Part shown: piece after piece, positions 10,455 to 20,214 of the stretch
Numbering within the stretch: the first letter of the stretch is position 1
How the letters are laid out: each line of letters opens with the position of its first letter
Origin: Ursus arctos
Taxonomy: Eukaryota; Chordata; Mammalia; Carnivora; Ursidae
NCBI RefSeq assembly: GCF_023065955.2
Contig: NW_026623008.1
Coordinates: forward strand, 21,758,001-21,822,000
DNA length: 64,000 nucleotides
Reading direction: 5' to 3'
The notes under the pieces: generated by a model
Told to the model about the DNA's origin: nothing
The model's database searches: none
Seen by the model: the letters and a program-made list of their open reading frames with translations, nothing else
Position numbers and translations under genes: made by a program

Positions 10455-11015
10455 ACATCAGTTGTGTGTCTTTGTACTAGCAACCAAAAAACTGGAAATA
10501 AAATGAAAATACTATTCACTATCTCAACAAAACCCCAAAATATGTACAAAGAGATTCAACCAATAAAGAGTACCAGACTCTCCTACTAAGAGTGTCATAA
10601 AAATGGTCAAAATACTCCAAGGGGCACTTCACAGTAGATTTGGGATGGCCAATAAGCCAGTGAAAAGATGGACAATATTACGCGTTAGGGAAATGTAAAA
10701 TAAACCACAACGGATACTCTACTCCCACTAAAATGGCTAAAATTAGGAAGACTGACCATACTAAGTACGGGCGGGGCTGTGGGAACACGGGGGCTCTCGG
10801 ACTGCGCGTGGGAATGTAGGCCGCCTCCCGGCTTCGGAAGACAATCTGGAAGCCTCTTACCAAGTTAAATGTACACCTGATCTATGCCTCAGTGGTCCCA
10901 CCTCAGCCATTTCCCTAGAGGAATGAAAGCATATGTCCACAGAAAGCCTATTACGAACGTGTCTCCGCAAGCTTTATTTGTGTGAACCTGAAATTGGAAA
11001 CAAACGCCCATCTTT
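10455..11015 (+). mobile_element. Old L1M ORF2 fragment, sense
   Basis: CCTACTAAGAGTGTCATAAA, ACTAAAATGGCTAAAATTAG and TGAAATTGGAAACAAACGCC are decayed L1 ORF2 3' sequence (usually TAAAATGGCTAAAATTAAAAAGACTGACCATACCAAG...AATTGGAAACAACCCAAATG). The frame is destroyed. Confidence 0.82.
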
Positions 11016-11019
11016 TTTT

Positions 11020-11580
11020 CAGGTTCCTCCTGAGCTACTCCCTCGTTAAATCACTCGCACAAGAGACAGCAACTCAGCTGCCACCCCCACCCCCAACCCG
11101 TCCCTCCCTGAACCGAGCCCTGGAGCTGGGATGCAGGTCTGGGCCCAGCGCATCCTGGAATCCAGGGTGGGGGACTGATTTCATCAGGCGAGGGGAGTAG
11201 CTGGCGTGAGTAGTGGTTCCCGAGGACAACGAGGCCAGGCGGGCAGAGCCCCGTCCATCCCTAACAGGTGCGGTCGGAGCTGGTCGGGGAGGGAGGCAGA
11301 TGGCCTTCACCAGCTCAGGGCAGCCGTCCTGCACCCGCGATGGGTGCTGGCTGCTGACGGCTCCCCCGAGCCCTCACCCACACGCCCACCCTGTGCCGGC
11401 GCCCTCCGCCCACGGTCTTCCCTGCCTGGGGATTGGTCCTGCCTGGCCAGGCTCCCAGGAGGGCAGCGGGCACCCTCTCAGGGTCCCTCTCATGCCCAAA
11501 CCCCTGCCAGGCGCTCATCTCAATTCTCCCCACATCCACTCTGCGTCCATCAGAGACCCAGCTTCCAAATCTCTCTCAGC
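11020..11580. other. GC-rich single-copy DNA
   Basis: Open frames of 72-131 codons overlap on both strands without recognisable domains. No repeat family is recognised. Confidence 0.5.
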
Positions 11581-11990
11581 TCTTGGTTTGATTAACAGAA
11601 GGCTATAAACAAGCCCGACAAAGGAGGAAGAGCAGTGTCTCCCAGGGCAGCCGCAGTCCATTGGCAAATGTCACATTACTATTCAGATAGATATTTCTTT
11701 TATTTTTGTGTAGATAAACAGAGCTAAGCTAATTAATATATTTTTCCTTCCCTCTTTTGGTCTTGGATGACAATGCAATCTTCTTGCCCCATGGTGAACT
11801 GGCCACCAGGTTTCAGGAGGGGTGTAATCTCTGCAATTACAGTTCATTAATAGATTTACAAGAGGGGGCGGTAGGATGGTGAAGCCCGTCTAAGAGGATT
11901 GCTTTGCATTCCTCCTGTTTAATTACATGGTTATCTCTTGGACCAAAGCTCTTTGAAAACCAGGAGCGGGTGGAGGGGGAGAAGACCCAC
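11580..11990. promoter_or_regulatory. AT-rich island, candidate conserved non-coding element
   Basis: An abrupt switch to AT-rich, non-repetitive sequence carries homeodomain-like cores: GCTAAGCTAATTAATATA near 11725-11742, CAATTACAGTTCATTAATAG near 11834-11853 and GTTTAATTACATGG near 11918. The GATAAACAG and CAGATAGATA motifs are GATA or forkhead-like. Enhancer activity is inference; the evidence is composition, motif density and absence of repeats. Confidence 0.45.
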
Positions 11991-12189
11991 CACCCCACCG
12001 CTTCCGGGTACGAATACAACTAATATGGGAGAGAGAAGCTATTTGGGGGGCTTTCCCTTCTCTGGGGAGTGGTCTGTGGCCAGAGGTGCTGGCTGGTCCA
12101 CATCACGTATATTGGCCTGGGGAGGGGCTGCTCTGTTACGGGACCCACCACCTGGGGATTTGGGGCGTACTCAGTCCTCTACGGAGCTA

Positions 12190-12300
12190 CCCTTCTTGGG
12201 CACCCACCATGTGCTAGGGGCTTTACATGGATTTTCTAATTTAAACTTCACAGAGATCCATTTTATAGGCCTATCTTACAGATAGAGGAAGGAAGACAGA
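12190..12300 (-). mobile_element. MIR fragment, antisense
   Basis: GCACCCACCATGTGCTAGGG, GATTTTCTAATTTAAACTTC and ATAGGCCTATCTTACAGATA match the antisense MIR 3' half. Confidence 0.7.
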
Positions 12301-12399
12301 CAGATGTGTGCAGGGCGCAGGGCGAGGTGCAGAGCGGGTCGGGGAGGAACACGTCCTGGGTCTTACGGAGGCTCAGAGACAGCAGGATTGGCCCACGGC

Positions 12400-12570
12400 G
12401 CTCGAGCTGGAGCTGGAATTGGAAGCCAGGCCTGTTGTCTCAAAAGTTTCTGCTATTTCTTCTCCCTCTTTGCTGCCATCTGGTAGCTCTTTCTGGGCCT
12501 TGGTTTCTCTGTCTGTGAAATGGGCCCCAGAGCTAGGACAAGATGAGCGAGAAAGTCATCGTAGGCTTTG
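12400..12570 (+). mobile_element. MIR fragment, sense
   Basis: CCTTGGTTTCTCTGTCTGTG and AAATGGGCCCCAGAGCTAGG match the MIR core (CTCAGTTTCCTCATCTGTAAAATGGG). The 5' half is degraded. Confidence 0.6.
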
Positions 12571-12599
12571 GGGTGGTGTGTTTTGAAGAAGATGGCCTG

Positions 12600-13005
12600 G
12601 AATGGAAGGTGTGGGGCTGGGCTGGGGTCTCTGTGGTCCAAACACAAGAAGTCTCTAGTCCCTGGCAAGGAATAGGGGTCAGGCCTCGTCAGAGAGCTGG
12701 TTCTGTTCCTGGCTCTTGATGCTTTTAACATCTCCTCCCAAAGCTCCCAAGAAGGGCAGTGACATCTCTCCCATGAAGGAAGATTTACCTTCAGAGAAGA
12801 CAGTAATGCCTCCTCCAGCCAGGCCTCCCTCCTGGATCTCTTACTCCAAGGTGTTTGTGGAGGGTTCCCAAGTGGGCTCCTTTTCCATTTCCACGTCCAT
12901 GAGCTGTGCAGAGGCTTTGCCAGGCAGGGGGTGGCAGCCCAGATCTGACAGTTGTGGAAGGTGGCATGGGGGCAACTCATAGGGACCTAGTCAGTTATCA
13001 ATTCA
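12600..13005. other. Single-copy DNA with long overlapping open frames
   Basis: A plus frame of 88 codons (12716-12982) and a minus frame of 175 codons (12453-12980) cover the same bases. Neither shows a domain I recognise. Composition is near 50% GC, so the open frames are slightly less expected than in the richer regions, but evidence for an exon is weak. Confidence 0.35.
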
Positions 13006-13010
13006 ACTGC

Positions 13011-13323
13011 CAGGGGCTATCAAACTTCCCCTAAAGGCCAAGACATTAAATATGTTAGGATTGGTGGTTCAAGAGACAAATTGAGGATACGATGTAGGTA
13101 TTTGTAAAACCAGACAGAAAAAACAAATCCCCACAATTTTTTAACTGACACAATTCAAAACTTACTTACGACACCAAATTTCATATAATTTCATGTCAGA
13201 AAATATTCTTCTCTTGATTATTTTGCCATCATTTAAAAATTTCACAACCATCTAGACTCATGAACCATACCAAAATGGGTGACAGGCTGGATGTGAACTA
13301 CAGGGGTAGTTTGCAGACCCCTG
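13011..13323. mobile_element. hAT-Charlie DNA-transposon fossil with both ends
   Basis: The left end CAGGGGCTATCAAACTTCCC and right end GTAGTTTGCAGACCCCTG are imperfect terminal inverted repeats (CAGGGGTC...CAAACT type). The interior keeps CTAAAGGCCAAGACATTAAA and TATGTTAGGATTGG, which recall the common CAGGGGTCGGCAAACT...GTAGTTTGCCGACCCCTG element. The AT-rich centre is much decayed. No transposase frame remains, and I see no convincing 8-bp duplication. Confidence 0.75.
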
Positions 13324-13329
13324 ATTTAT

Positions 13330-14040
13330 TGCCTTTCAGCCCCCAACTCGCCCTTGGGTCCCTGGTCCTTGGTGAAGGACTGGTCTCTGAGCACCTCTGC
13401 GGGGCGAGACGTCCATGTCCAGCTTTGTCGGTAGAGGGCGCTGCAGGGACGCTGCCGGGGAAGGGGCCTCTCCCTGGTCAGCCGGAGTTCATTTCGCTTT
13501 TTCTGGCTTCTGCGGCACCTGTTGGTTCTAGTGTGGGGGCTGTCCAATGGTGCTCTCTGCCCCAGCCGTACACCCCGAGTGCATGGCCCCTTGGCCAGCT
13601 CACAGCCACCCCAGCTCTGGGGACCACCTCCCTGTGTCCCCCAGCCACAGGGGATCCCCAGGGGACCGTGTGGACCAGGTCTGACCTGCGCAGCCCACGA
13701 GCCGTGGCTGACCTGTGCTTCCTGCCCGCCAACACCGGCTCTGGCAGAAACCAGCAACTTCTCCGGCACCCAGGGGGCTGCAAGCACACCTTCTCCACCG
13801 AGGTTGGACCCTGGCCTGTCCTTCCTCAGTCCCAGGATTCCCTTCAGATGTCTCCTTACGTCCTCGGAGTCAACCGCTGTCATAGCTCAGTTATTTTTTT
13901 TATAATAAGCATCCCTTATTCGAATCGTTGCCTGGTTTCAGTCTCCGGATGGAAGCGTGACCCCTAGGGTCCCCGAGAAGGCCCCCTCAGCCTCCCTGGG
14001 GGGAACAGCCAAGCCCCTCCCCATCCAAAGAGCAGGGGGT
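13330..14040. other. GC-rich single-copy DNA with overlapping open frames
   Basis: A plus frame of 235 codons (13260-13967) and a minus frame of 185 codons (13326-13883) overlap. The plus frame begins inside the hAT fossil, which argues against a real start. No domain is recognised, and I do not call a gene. Confidence 0.5.
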
Positions 14041-14044
14041 CCTG

Positions 14045-14245
14045 GACTGTCCCTGACATGCTGTGGGACTTGGGGCTCATGATTGCGTTTCTGGGTCTCA
14101 GTTTGTTCACCTAGGAAATGGGGGGAGGTGCCTGTCGGTGTTCAAGATGGAAATGGCATCTTTGCTGTGAAGTGTTGTGAGGGTTCCGTAAGGTAAAGCA
14201 TGTGATGCGCTCACCCAGGGCCTGGTGAGGAGTAGGGGCTCCACA
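14045..14245 (+). mobile_element. MIR, sense
   Basis: TCTGGGTCTCAGTTTGTTCA, CCTAGGAAATGGGGGGAGGT, GTTGTGAGGGTTCCGTAAGG and GCGCTCACCCAGGGCCTGG follow the MIR order from core to 3' end. Confidence 0.8.
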
Positions 14246-15785
14246 TACCCTCCGCCTACCCCTTCTCTCCCAGGCCAATCTCTCCCTCAGGTCCTCGGCC
14301 CTCGTGTTTCTCCCCTCAGGCCTGCCCCAGAGCCGCCTGGGTCACCTGGCTGTGTGTGCAGTTTCCAGAGCAGCCCCGCGCTCCTGGGCGCCAAATGGTA
14401 AACGGGCCAGAGCGGGAATTTGGCTGCATGGGTCTGGGCCGGCGCCCGGTGGGTCTGGGCCGGCGCCCGATGGCTCCGGCTTCACAAGCATCTTCCCACA
14501 CCGAGGGGGCTTGGTGTCTGGTCCTCGAGCCAAAGGCCTGTCCTGCCTTAGCCTGGGAGGGTGCAGGTCTCCCCTCTGTTCATATCTGGCCAGAGGAGGC
14601 CAGACAGCGGCAGCCAGTGATGCTCCCTGGACCCCAAGTTCACAGGAAGCCGGTTGGTGGTGCCCTGGCTGCCTGGCCGCCAGCGAATGCCCCTCCTCCC
14701 CTGTGTGGAACTCTGCCCCCTGCTGAGGGAGACTTCACCCCCAGTACCCCCATTCCTCTCCTTCCCACTGGAGGGCATAGCCCAGAACTTGTCTCCAGTC
14801 CTTGAGGCAGCCCCCCAGGTGGGCTGGGTGGGTGCTGAGTATTCCGATGGAGGAAATGAGGCTGTACACGAGGGGTGTCTATATCCAAGGGGGTGAGCAT
14901 CTGAGACCCCTGCATGCCTTTCTCCCACCTGGCCAAGTGGGTCCCTGGTGGGGGTGAGCCAGCTGTGCGTGGGCCCCGCTGAGGTCTGTCCAGTGGCTCA
15001 GGCTCAAGAGGTCCCTCCTTGTCCCCCCAGCGAGCCATGCTGTCACTAACACCAGAGCCACCTGTTTCCTGAGAGTGTCGCTTGCTGCCTGGCTCCGGAG
15101 TGAGCAGAAGTCCCTAAGCAGAGCCTTGTGTCCCGAACAGCTCCCCCTGGGCTGCCTGAGGCCCGACTTTGGGCCCACTGTGGCTTCCTTTCAGGAACCA
15201 GTATGCTGGAGGGAGCACGAGGCCCTGGGCCAGCCCTAGGCCACTCAGCAGAGCTCTGGCGCTGAGGTCCCAGAGATGAGACCAACATTTCACAGGGAGA
15301 AGGTGGGGTCAGCAGCCTGTGGGTCCTTGAGGATGAGCTGAGCACAGGCCAGTCAGGCCCCTGAGCCTCAGACCGGAAGAGGCTGGAATATCTGAGCTGA
15401 GAGCCCCTGGAAGCCTCTACCCCACCTCCCCTTCTGAGGGTCAGAGCACCCCCCGCAGCTCACAGGGGGTCAGGCCCCTCCAGCTGGGGGTGATTTCCAG
15501 GGAGGCTCCTGGGGCCCAGGGAGGGGAGTGGCTTGTCCCTGTCCCCACGGTCAAGTCTGCCAGGCTCTGAGCTCCAAGTTCCCTCTGCCGCAGGTACCCG
15601 GGAACCCCAGCCTTCCTGCAGAGGTCTGGTGGGTGGGGAGCGGCCCCTGGGCCATCCTGGAGGACTGAGTGCGAATCCAGCTTCCTCCAGAATTCCAGCC
15701 CCACCCGCCTAGTCTCCATTTCTCCCCTCCCTGGATCTGGTTCCTTTCCAGAGAAACCCAGCCGAACCGCAGGACAACGTTGCTC
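14245..15785. other. GC-rich single-copy DNA, no gene seen
   Basis: Overlapping open frames of 60-150 codons occur on both strands. I see no domain and no repeat apart from the 21-bp duplication at 14430-14471. Confidence 0.5.
14430..14471. repeat. 21-bp tandem duplication
   Basis: Two adjacent copies of GGGTCTGGGCCGGCGCCCG plus two bases (14430-14450 and 14451-14471) differ only in the penultimate base. Each contains the palindrome GGCGCC. Confidence 0.9.
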
Positions 15786-15789
15786 AGAG

Positions 15790-16015
15790 CCCACCGAGTG
15801 CGCCCCAGATTAACAGTGATATGGGAGAGACCTCCGTGAAGGAGCAGGGCCGGTGCTTCAGGAAAAACGAACAGAACGGAAATGCAAGCGGGCTCCTGGT
15901 TCCCGCTCCAGCTGCTGCTTCTTTTCTGGTTGAGCTGCACCAGAAAATTCCACTAGCATCCAAGGCTGTGCCCATCATTCTCTTCATAATTAATATCTCA
16001 GGGGAAAATGTGTAG
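15790..16015. promoter_or_regulatory. Candidate conserved non-coding element
   Basis: Non-repetitive, less GC-rich than its flanks. It contains CAGATTAACAGTGATATGG and TCTTCATAATTAATATCTCA near its right end, a homeodomain-like ATTAAT core. An open frame of 64 codons runs through it on the plus strand but has no recognisable domain. Conservation is inferred only. Confidence 0.35.
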
Positions 16016-16019
16016 GGCT

Positions 16020-16615
16020 GGGAGCATGTCTGCAAAAGTGTTGGTCTCATGGGCTCTGTCAGCTGGGGCTTGGGGGCCATTCGGCCACCCAGCCAGTGGG
16101 GGCGAGCTCAGGGGGGCCCAGGGTCCATCAACTTCGGGAGTCACAGCAGAGAATGCTGCCAAGAGCTCCCAGCTGGCGTGCCCACGCTGGCTGCCCTGGC
16201 ACAGGGGCTGGAGTGGCTGTAGGAGAGAAGCCAGGAGCAGGCCCAGCCCTGCTTTGGGGGTGTTCCCAGGGAGTTGTGGGTGGAGGAGTCCAAAAGCACC
16301 TTGACACAGACTGGTGTCAAGTACCGGGGTCCATTTCTTCTGGCAGGTTAACCATGCTCAGATAGGGGCGGCGACAGGGAAGGGGGGGCTCTTCTGGGAT
16401 GCTTGGTTCACCCCTAGGACCCTGAGATCCTTGATGGGGGAGACTGGGGTGAGCCAGGTGACGACAGGGGGCATGTGGCGCGTGGGCTCAGGGGCTCCCG
16501 GGGACCCACCTCGAGTGCTGAGAGGAGCTCGCAGGTCAGCGGCCCAGTGTCCTCCCTCTGCAGACGCTGAATTGTGTGGGCCGAGGGTCACGGAAACCCT
16601 CGATCTTCAGATCTG
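16020..16615. other. GC-rich single-copy DNA
   Basis: No repeat family or gene is recognised. Overlapping frames of 77-125 codons lack domains. Confidence 0.5.
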
Positions 16616-16679
16616 TCAATCCTTTCATGGCACCTGTGAGGCATGGGATCTGGGAATGAGAGCGGCTTTCACAGACTCA

Positions 16680-16810
16680 AAGCTACCTTAATGGAGTCTT
16701 TGAATTGCAGAATCTGAGAGTCTTATCCTTTTCACAAAATCCTAGAATTATAGGATCACAGATGCATTCATAGAATCACAGGCCCAAAGAATCTGAGAAT
16801 TAAGGAATTG
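16680..16810. repeat. Degenerate AGAATC-rich segment
   Basis: The hexamer-like phrase recurs irregularly: GCAGAATCTGAGAGTC, AAATCCTAGAATTATAGGATC, ATAGAATCACAGGC, AAAGAATCTGAGAATT. It recalls the AT-rich beginning of an ancient mammalian repeat (ATAGAATCATAGAATTTTAGAG type). Family assignment is uncertain. Confidence 0.5.
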
Positions 16811-16829
16811 CTCAAAAAGCCTTGTAACC

Positions 16830-17330
16830 GCATTCACAGCACGCATGGACCTTAGAAATACAGAACGATTCCGAGTGATGTGAAGCTGAATTAGACACCC
16901 TGGAACCAGAATCTTAGCGCAAGAAGCGACTTTAGTCCCTCTCCCTCCGCTAATCGGGATGTGCTCTCTTCCCTGCCCTGCCAGTGATAACTGGGACTCT
17001 CCGGGGGATGGGGAGCTCGCTTCCTGACAAGCGTACCTGTCCCATTGTTGGGCAGATGCTTCCCTCCCTCCTTCCCCGTATCCCTCCTTAACACCCCCTC
17101 CCTGCCTTCCACCTTCCCTCCTTCCAGGCCTAGAGCACCCAGCTGTCCTGGTAACGGGGAGCCACTCTGGCTCTGGCCCCTGTCTTGGAATCTCCCCTAA
17201 TTCTTCCTCAAGGTTCAACCCCTGGTCTCTCAGCTTGGAGACCCTCTTTTCATCCGAATTCTTGCTTCGCCTGGTTGGCTATCTGTTAATCCATGGGCTG
17301 GCCTCCCAGCATCACCCACACTGAAGTTCC
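16830..17330. other. Single-copy DNA
   Basis: No gene seen. A pyrimidine-rich CTTCCCTCCCTCCTTCC stretch lies near 17058-17130, and a possible sense L2 scrap near 17170-17260. Confidence 0.4.
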
Positions 17331-17520
17331 TTAAAAAGAAATCCATACCCTGGAATCATTCTTGTTTTGTAGAGAGCAGGGGAATATTAATCACCGCCAG
17401 CGCCTTCCTTGTCTCTTTTGAAAACCTGCATCTCGGAGCGCTTCCATAAAGGAAATAAATCCTAATGAATAAAAGACAGCACCGTTCTGAATGTGTGCTT
17501 TCCTGTTCACAGAGATTAGA
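17330..17520. promoter_or_regulatory. Candidate conserved non-coding element
   Basis: A balanced, repeat-free stretch includes GGGGAATATTAATCACCGCC, CCATAAAGGAAATAAATCC and TAATGAATAAAAGACAGC. It lies directly 5' of the long purine tract. Its composition differs clearly from both flanks. Confidence 0.4.
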
Positions 17521-17524
17521 ACCA

Positions 17525-17607
17525 GCAAGGGAGGATGAGGGAGAGATGGAGGGGAGGAGGAGGGAAGAGAGAGGGATGGAGGGAGGGAGAGAGAGAGGAA
17601 AGGGAAA

Positions 17608-17660
<53 letters not shown>
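17525..17660 (+). repeat. Purine tract ending in (GA)24
   Basis: A GGGAGGAGG-type purine-rich run leads into an uninterrupted (GA)n from 17611 to 17658, 24 dinucleotides. It is a strong polypurine/polypyrimidine mirror repeat, prone to triplex (H-DNA) formation and length change. Reading it as protein gives only Arg-Glu or Ser-Leu runs, so frames across it are artefacts. Confidence 0.95.
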
Positions 17661-17661
<1 letters not shown>

Positions 17662-18180
17662 CAGCCATCCAGCTGGGGGAGGAACACGTGGGCCTTTGAA
17701 AACACAGCCAGGCCTTGGGTGATCCCTGGGGGGGAGTAGTTGACTGTGAGTCAGACCAATAAGACCTGCGGAACTCGAGATTCTGCCGCGGTCTCTAGAC
17801 CTCTGCTCTCTGGACACAGTGTACCCTTTCTGTTGTGTGGAGAGCTGATTTGTTCAAAGAAAATAAAAGGTCCAGCCGCGCTCTCTGAGTGCCAGGTACA
17901 AATGCGGGCAGGTGCATGCCCGTGCCTCCGTGAGCCCAGCCCCCCGGTGCCCACTGCGGTGCTGAGCTCCTGGGGGTAGATAAGATGCTGGCAGCCCAGC
18001 AAGGCTTTCTTCCCGACTGTAGACCTTGGCCCTGTGTCGGGCAGCCTAACGGGGACAGGCACTGGCATCTGGGTGACAGGGCACAGGTGTGGGGGGCTTG
18101 AGGGGAAGAGCACTCTCGGCTAGACGGCCATGGCCTCTGAATGTCCCCATCTCGCTGGGCTGTGGATGGAAATGCAGCAC
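17660..18180. other. Single-copy DNA
   Basis: No repeat family or gene is recognised. Confidence 0.45.
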
Positions 18181-18184
18181 ATAA

Positions 18185-18405
18185 CAGTGGACCCGGCCTG
18201 GGCAGCTCTGCTCTAAACAGTTCACCTGCAGTAACTCAGTTAATCCTCATAAAACCCCGGGAAGTCTACTGTGTGAGCCTTCGCATTCGACATCTGGGGA
18301 AACCGAGGCACGGGGAGATAAGTGATTGGCCTGAAGCCATGGAATCAGTGAGTGTCAGAGCCAGGGTTCGAACCTGGGCACTCTGGTTTTAGAGTCCGGG
18401 CCCTG
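18185..18405 (-). mobile_element. MIR, antisense, near full length
   Basis: AACTCAGTTAATCCTCATAA, ATCTGGGGAAACCGAGGCAC, GGCCTGAAGCCATGGAATCA and CAGGGTTCGAACCTGGGCAC match antisense MIR from tail to tRNA-like head. Confidence 0.87.
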
Positions 18406-18424
18406 AAAGGCCAGGCCAGCTGGG

Positions 18425-18515
18425 GTGAGACCGAGAACTTGCATTTCTAACAAGCGTCCAGGTGATGCTGATGTCGCTGGTCTGGAAACCCCACTTGGAC
18501 AAGCCCTGGTCCACA
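18425..18515 (-). mobile_element. MER5-type hAT-Charlie fragment
   Basis: AGAACTTGCATTTCTAACAA, CAGGTGATGCTGATGTCGCT and GGTCTGGAAACCCCACTTGG match the non-autonomous hAT-Charlie element family of MER5 type in antisense. Confidence 0.75.
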
Positions 18516-18529
18516 GGAATAGCATTTGC

Positions 18530-18720
18530 AGAGATACTTACTGCGTGATGGCCCTGCTGTTGTTACAAGGACCAAGCTGGGCAACTCGCTCTCTGCCTCA
18601 GTCTCCATCCCTGGAAAATGGGTTTGTTGTGAGGCTGCAGTAAGTCAATACACCATGCGAGGTGCTGGGCCTGGAGCTGCGGGCGGTAAGTACGCAGTGG
18701 AGCGTGTTAGCCAGACCCTG
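18530..18720 (+). mobile_element. MIR fragment, sense
   Basis: GGGCAACTCGCTCTCTGCCT, TGGAAAATGGGTTTGTTGTG and AGGCTGCAGTAAGTCAATAC fit the MIR core and 3' half. Confidence 0.65.
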
Positions 18721-19515
18721 GGGCTCTCAGCCGGCTTATCCCATAACCCGACCTCAGGTTGGTCAAGACATTGGAACATTGGAATGGACAGAGAGCTAGA
18801 AGAGGCGGGCCTCAGCTGCTCAGGGGTCTTGCTGGGGGAGCTTAGCTTTGGGCTGGTTCCAGCAGCACGGGGGGTGGGTGCGGGGAGAAGGCAGGGTGGG
18901 TATCTCCTGCTCTGAGAAAAGTTGGGGTCTGGAAACCTACCCAGCGGCTTGCTTCCCCTCCTTCTCTTCACTCCTCTTCTCCCCTTGCTGGGGCTTCCTG
19001 GGGTCACTTCCAAACAAACCACTCGCATCCACACCCTCCTTGGAGGACTCAGCACAGCACAGCCCCAAGCACTCACTGCGGCCTTGGCCCCACTACTTTC
19101 TCCCTGGTCGGGTCGCGCCCCCTGGCATCTGTTCACCCCCAATTCCATCTGCAGCATAAGCCCCTTCCTGATGCAAATCTCCAGGCGTGGGCATCTGGGG
19201 GTTCCAGGCGTGAGGGCAGGGCTGGAGTGCAGTGACCTACGACCCTCCTGCAGGGATGACGTATCCAATGGGGCACCACCCTCTTCCGGTTTGGAGGCCA
19301 GTCTCAGAGCTGCATGTGCAGATGGAGGTATTAGTCAAGTCGTGTCCCAAACAAATTCTTCACCTGTGTGATTTTTCACTCATCTCTTGACATGGTCTCT
19401 TTTTGCCTTGTGAAAGGGATAAAAGCAGCCTTTCCGGGGGGTTCATGCCCAAGAAATGTTCCAGGAGGGTGTGCAACTGAAGCAGCGAGAAGCAGAGAGG
19501 CAGGGAGTCTGGGGC
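18720..19515. other. Single-copy DNA with overlapping open frames
   Basis: A minus frame of 207 codons (18645-19268) and a plus frame of 149 codons (18922-19371) overlap. The minus frame also runs into the MIR copy. No domains are recognised, and I do not call a gene. Confidence 0.5.
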
Positions 19516-19519
19516 AGGT

Positions 19520-19690
19520 GCTGCTCTCCAGCGGACCAGCTGTGCATCCCTGGGCAGGTTGCTAGCTGTCTCTGAGCCTTCATGTCATAGAAAGTCAGCC
19601 CATGAGAGTCTTAGAGATAATGCAGTCCAGCTCACTCTTCACAGATGGGAAAATGACACTGTGGGGAAGTCTGGAGAGGGGAGGGTGGCT
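19520..19690. mobile_element. Ancient MIR-like repeats (two scraps)
   Basis: CCAGCTGTGCATCCCTGGGC followed by GTCTCTGAGCCTTCATG is a sense MIR core. TTAGAGATAATGCAGTCCAG with TTCACAGATGGGAAAATGAC is the gatcatctagtcca type of old mammalian repeat. Confidence 0.5.
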
Positions 19691-19744
19691 CTCAGGCGCC
19701 CCGAGGTCTGGCTATCCGAGCAGCACAGAGCTGTGTTCTTGGGT

Positions 19745-19870
19745 GTGCCGTGCGGCAGGAGGATTTGGAAGCACAAGGCTGGATCTGAGTCCCGGCCTGG
19801 GTGACCTGGGCCAGTTACCTGACTTCTCTGGACCTCAGCTTCTTCATCTCCAGAAGCCCCTTTGCAGAAA
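19745..19870 (+). mobile_element. MIR fragment, sense
   Basis: GATCTGAGTCCCGGCCTGGG, CTGGGCCAGTTACCTGACTT and GACCTCAGCTTCTTCATCTC match MIR. Confidence 0.7.
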
Positions 19871-20093
19871 AGGAATCCAGCAAATGGGTGGGCTTCCTTC
19901 CCTTTCAACACAGCTGGTCGCGGTGTTTAAGACTGTTTTAGGTACCCCAGGCCTTTGCGGCCTTAGCCCTGCCTCTGCCTGCGCCTCCCGGGTGAAGCAG
20001 CGGCCGGGTGTCTGGGGCCAGACCGGGGCTCGTGTATCTGCCTGTCACTGGGCATCTCACAGATTGTTGGGCAAATAGATTTTTGGTAAATTG

Positions 20094-20139
20094 GTCATTT
20101 GATGAAATGACTATTTACTAAATGGATTTTTTAGTAAAT
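20094..20139. repeat. Two adjacent perfect inverted repeats
   Basis: GTCATTT-GATG-AAATGAC (20094-20111) is followed at once by ATTTACTAAA-7 nt-TTTAGTAAAT (20113-20139). A related GTCATTTAGTAAAG lies at about 20200-20213. The arrangement suggests a decayed palindromic DNA element or a cruciform-forming site. Confidence 0.85.
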
Positions 20140-20214
20140 GAACCCAGAATCTCTTCTTCTTGGGGCTTTTCGAAAGGCCTGTTAACTAAGTGCGTGAAAG
20201 TCATTTAGTAAAGG

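Noticed and set aside
13260..13967. 235-codon plus-strand frame
   Set aside because: It begins inside a hAT transposon fossil and is overlapped by a 185-codon minus frame; no recognisable domain.
17391..17817. Ser/Leu-repeat or Arg/Glu-repeat protein
   Set aside because: The repeats are the translation of (GA)24 and the adjacent purine tract.
18645..19268. 207-codon minus-strand frame
   Set aside because: Its last codons lie in a MIR copy and plus-strand frames cover the same bases; no recognisable domain.
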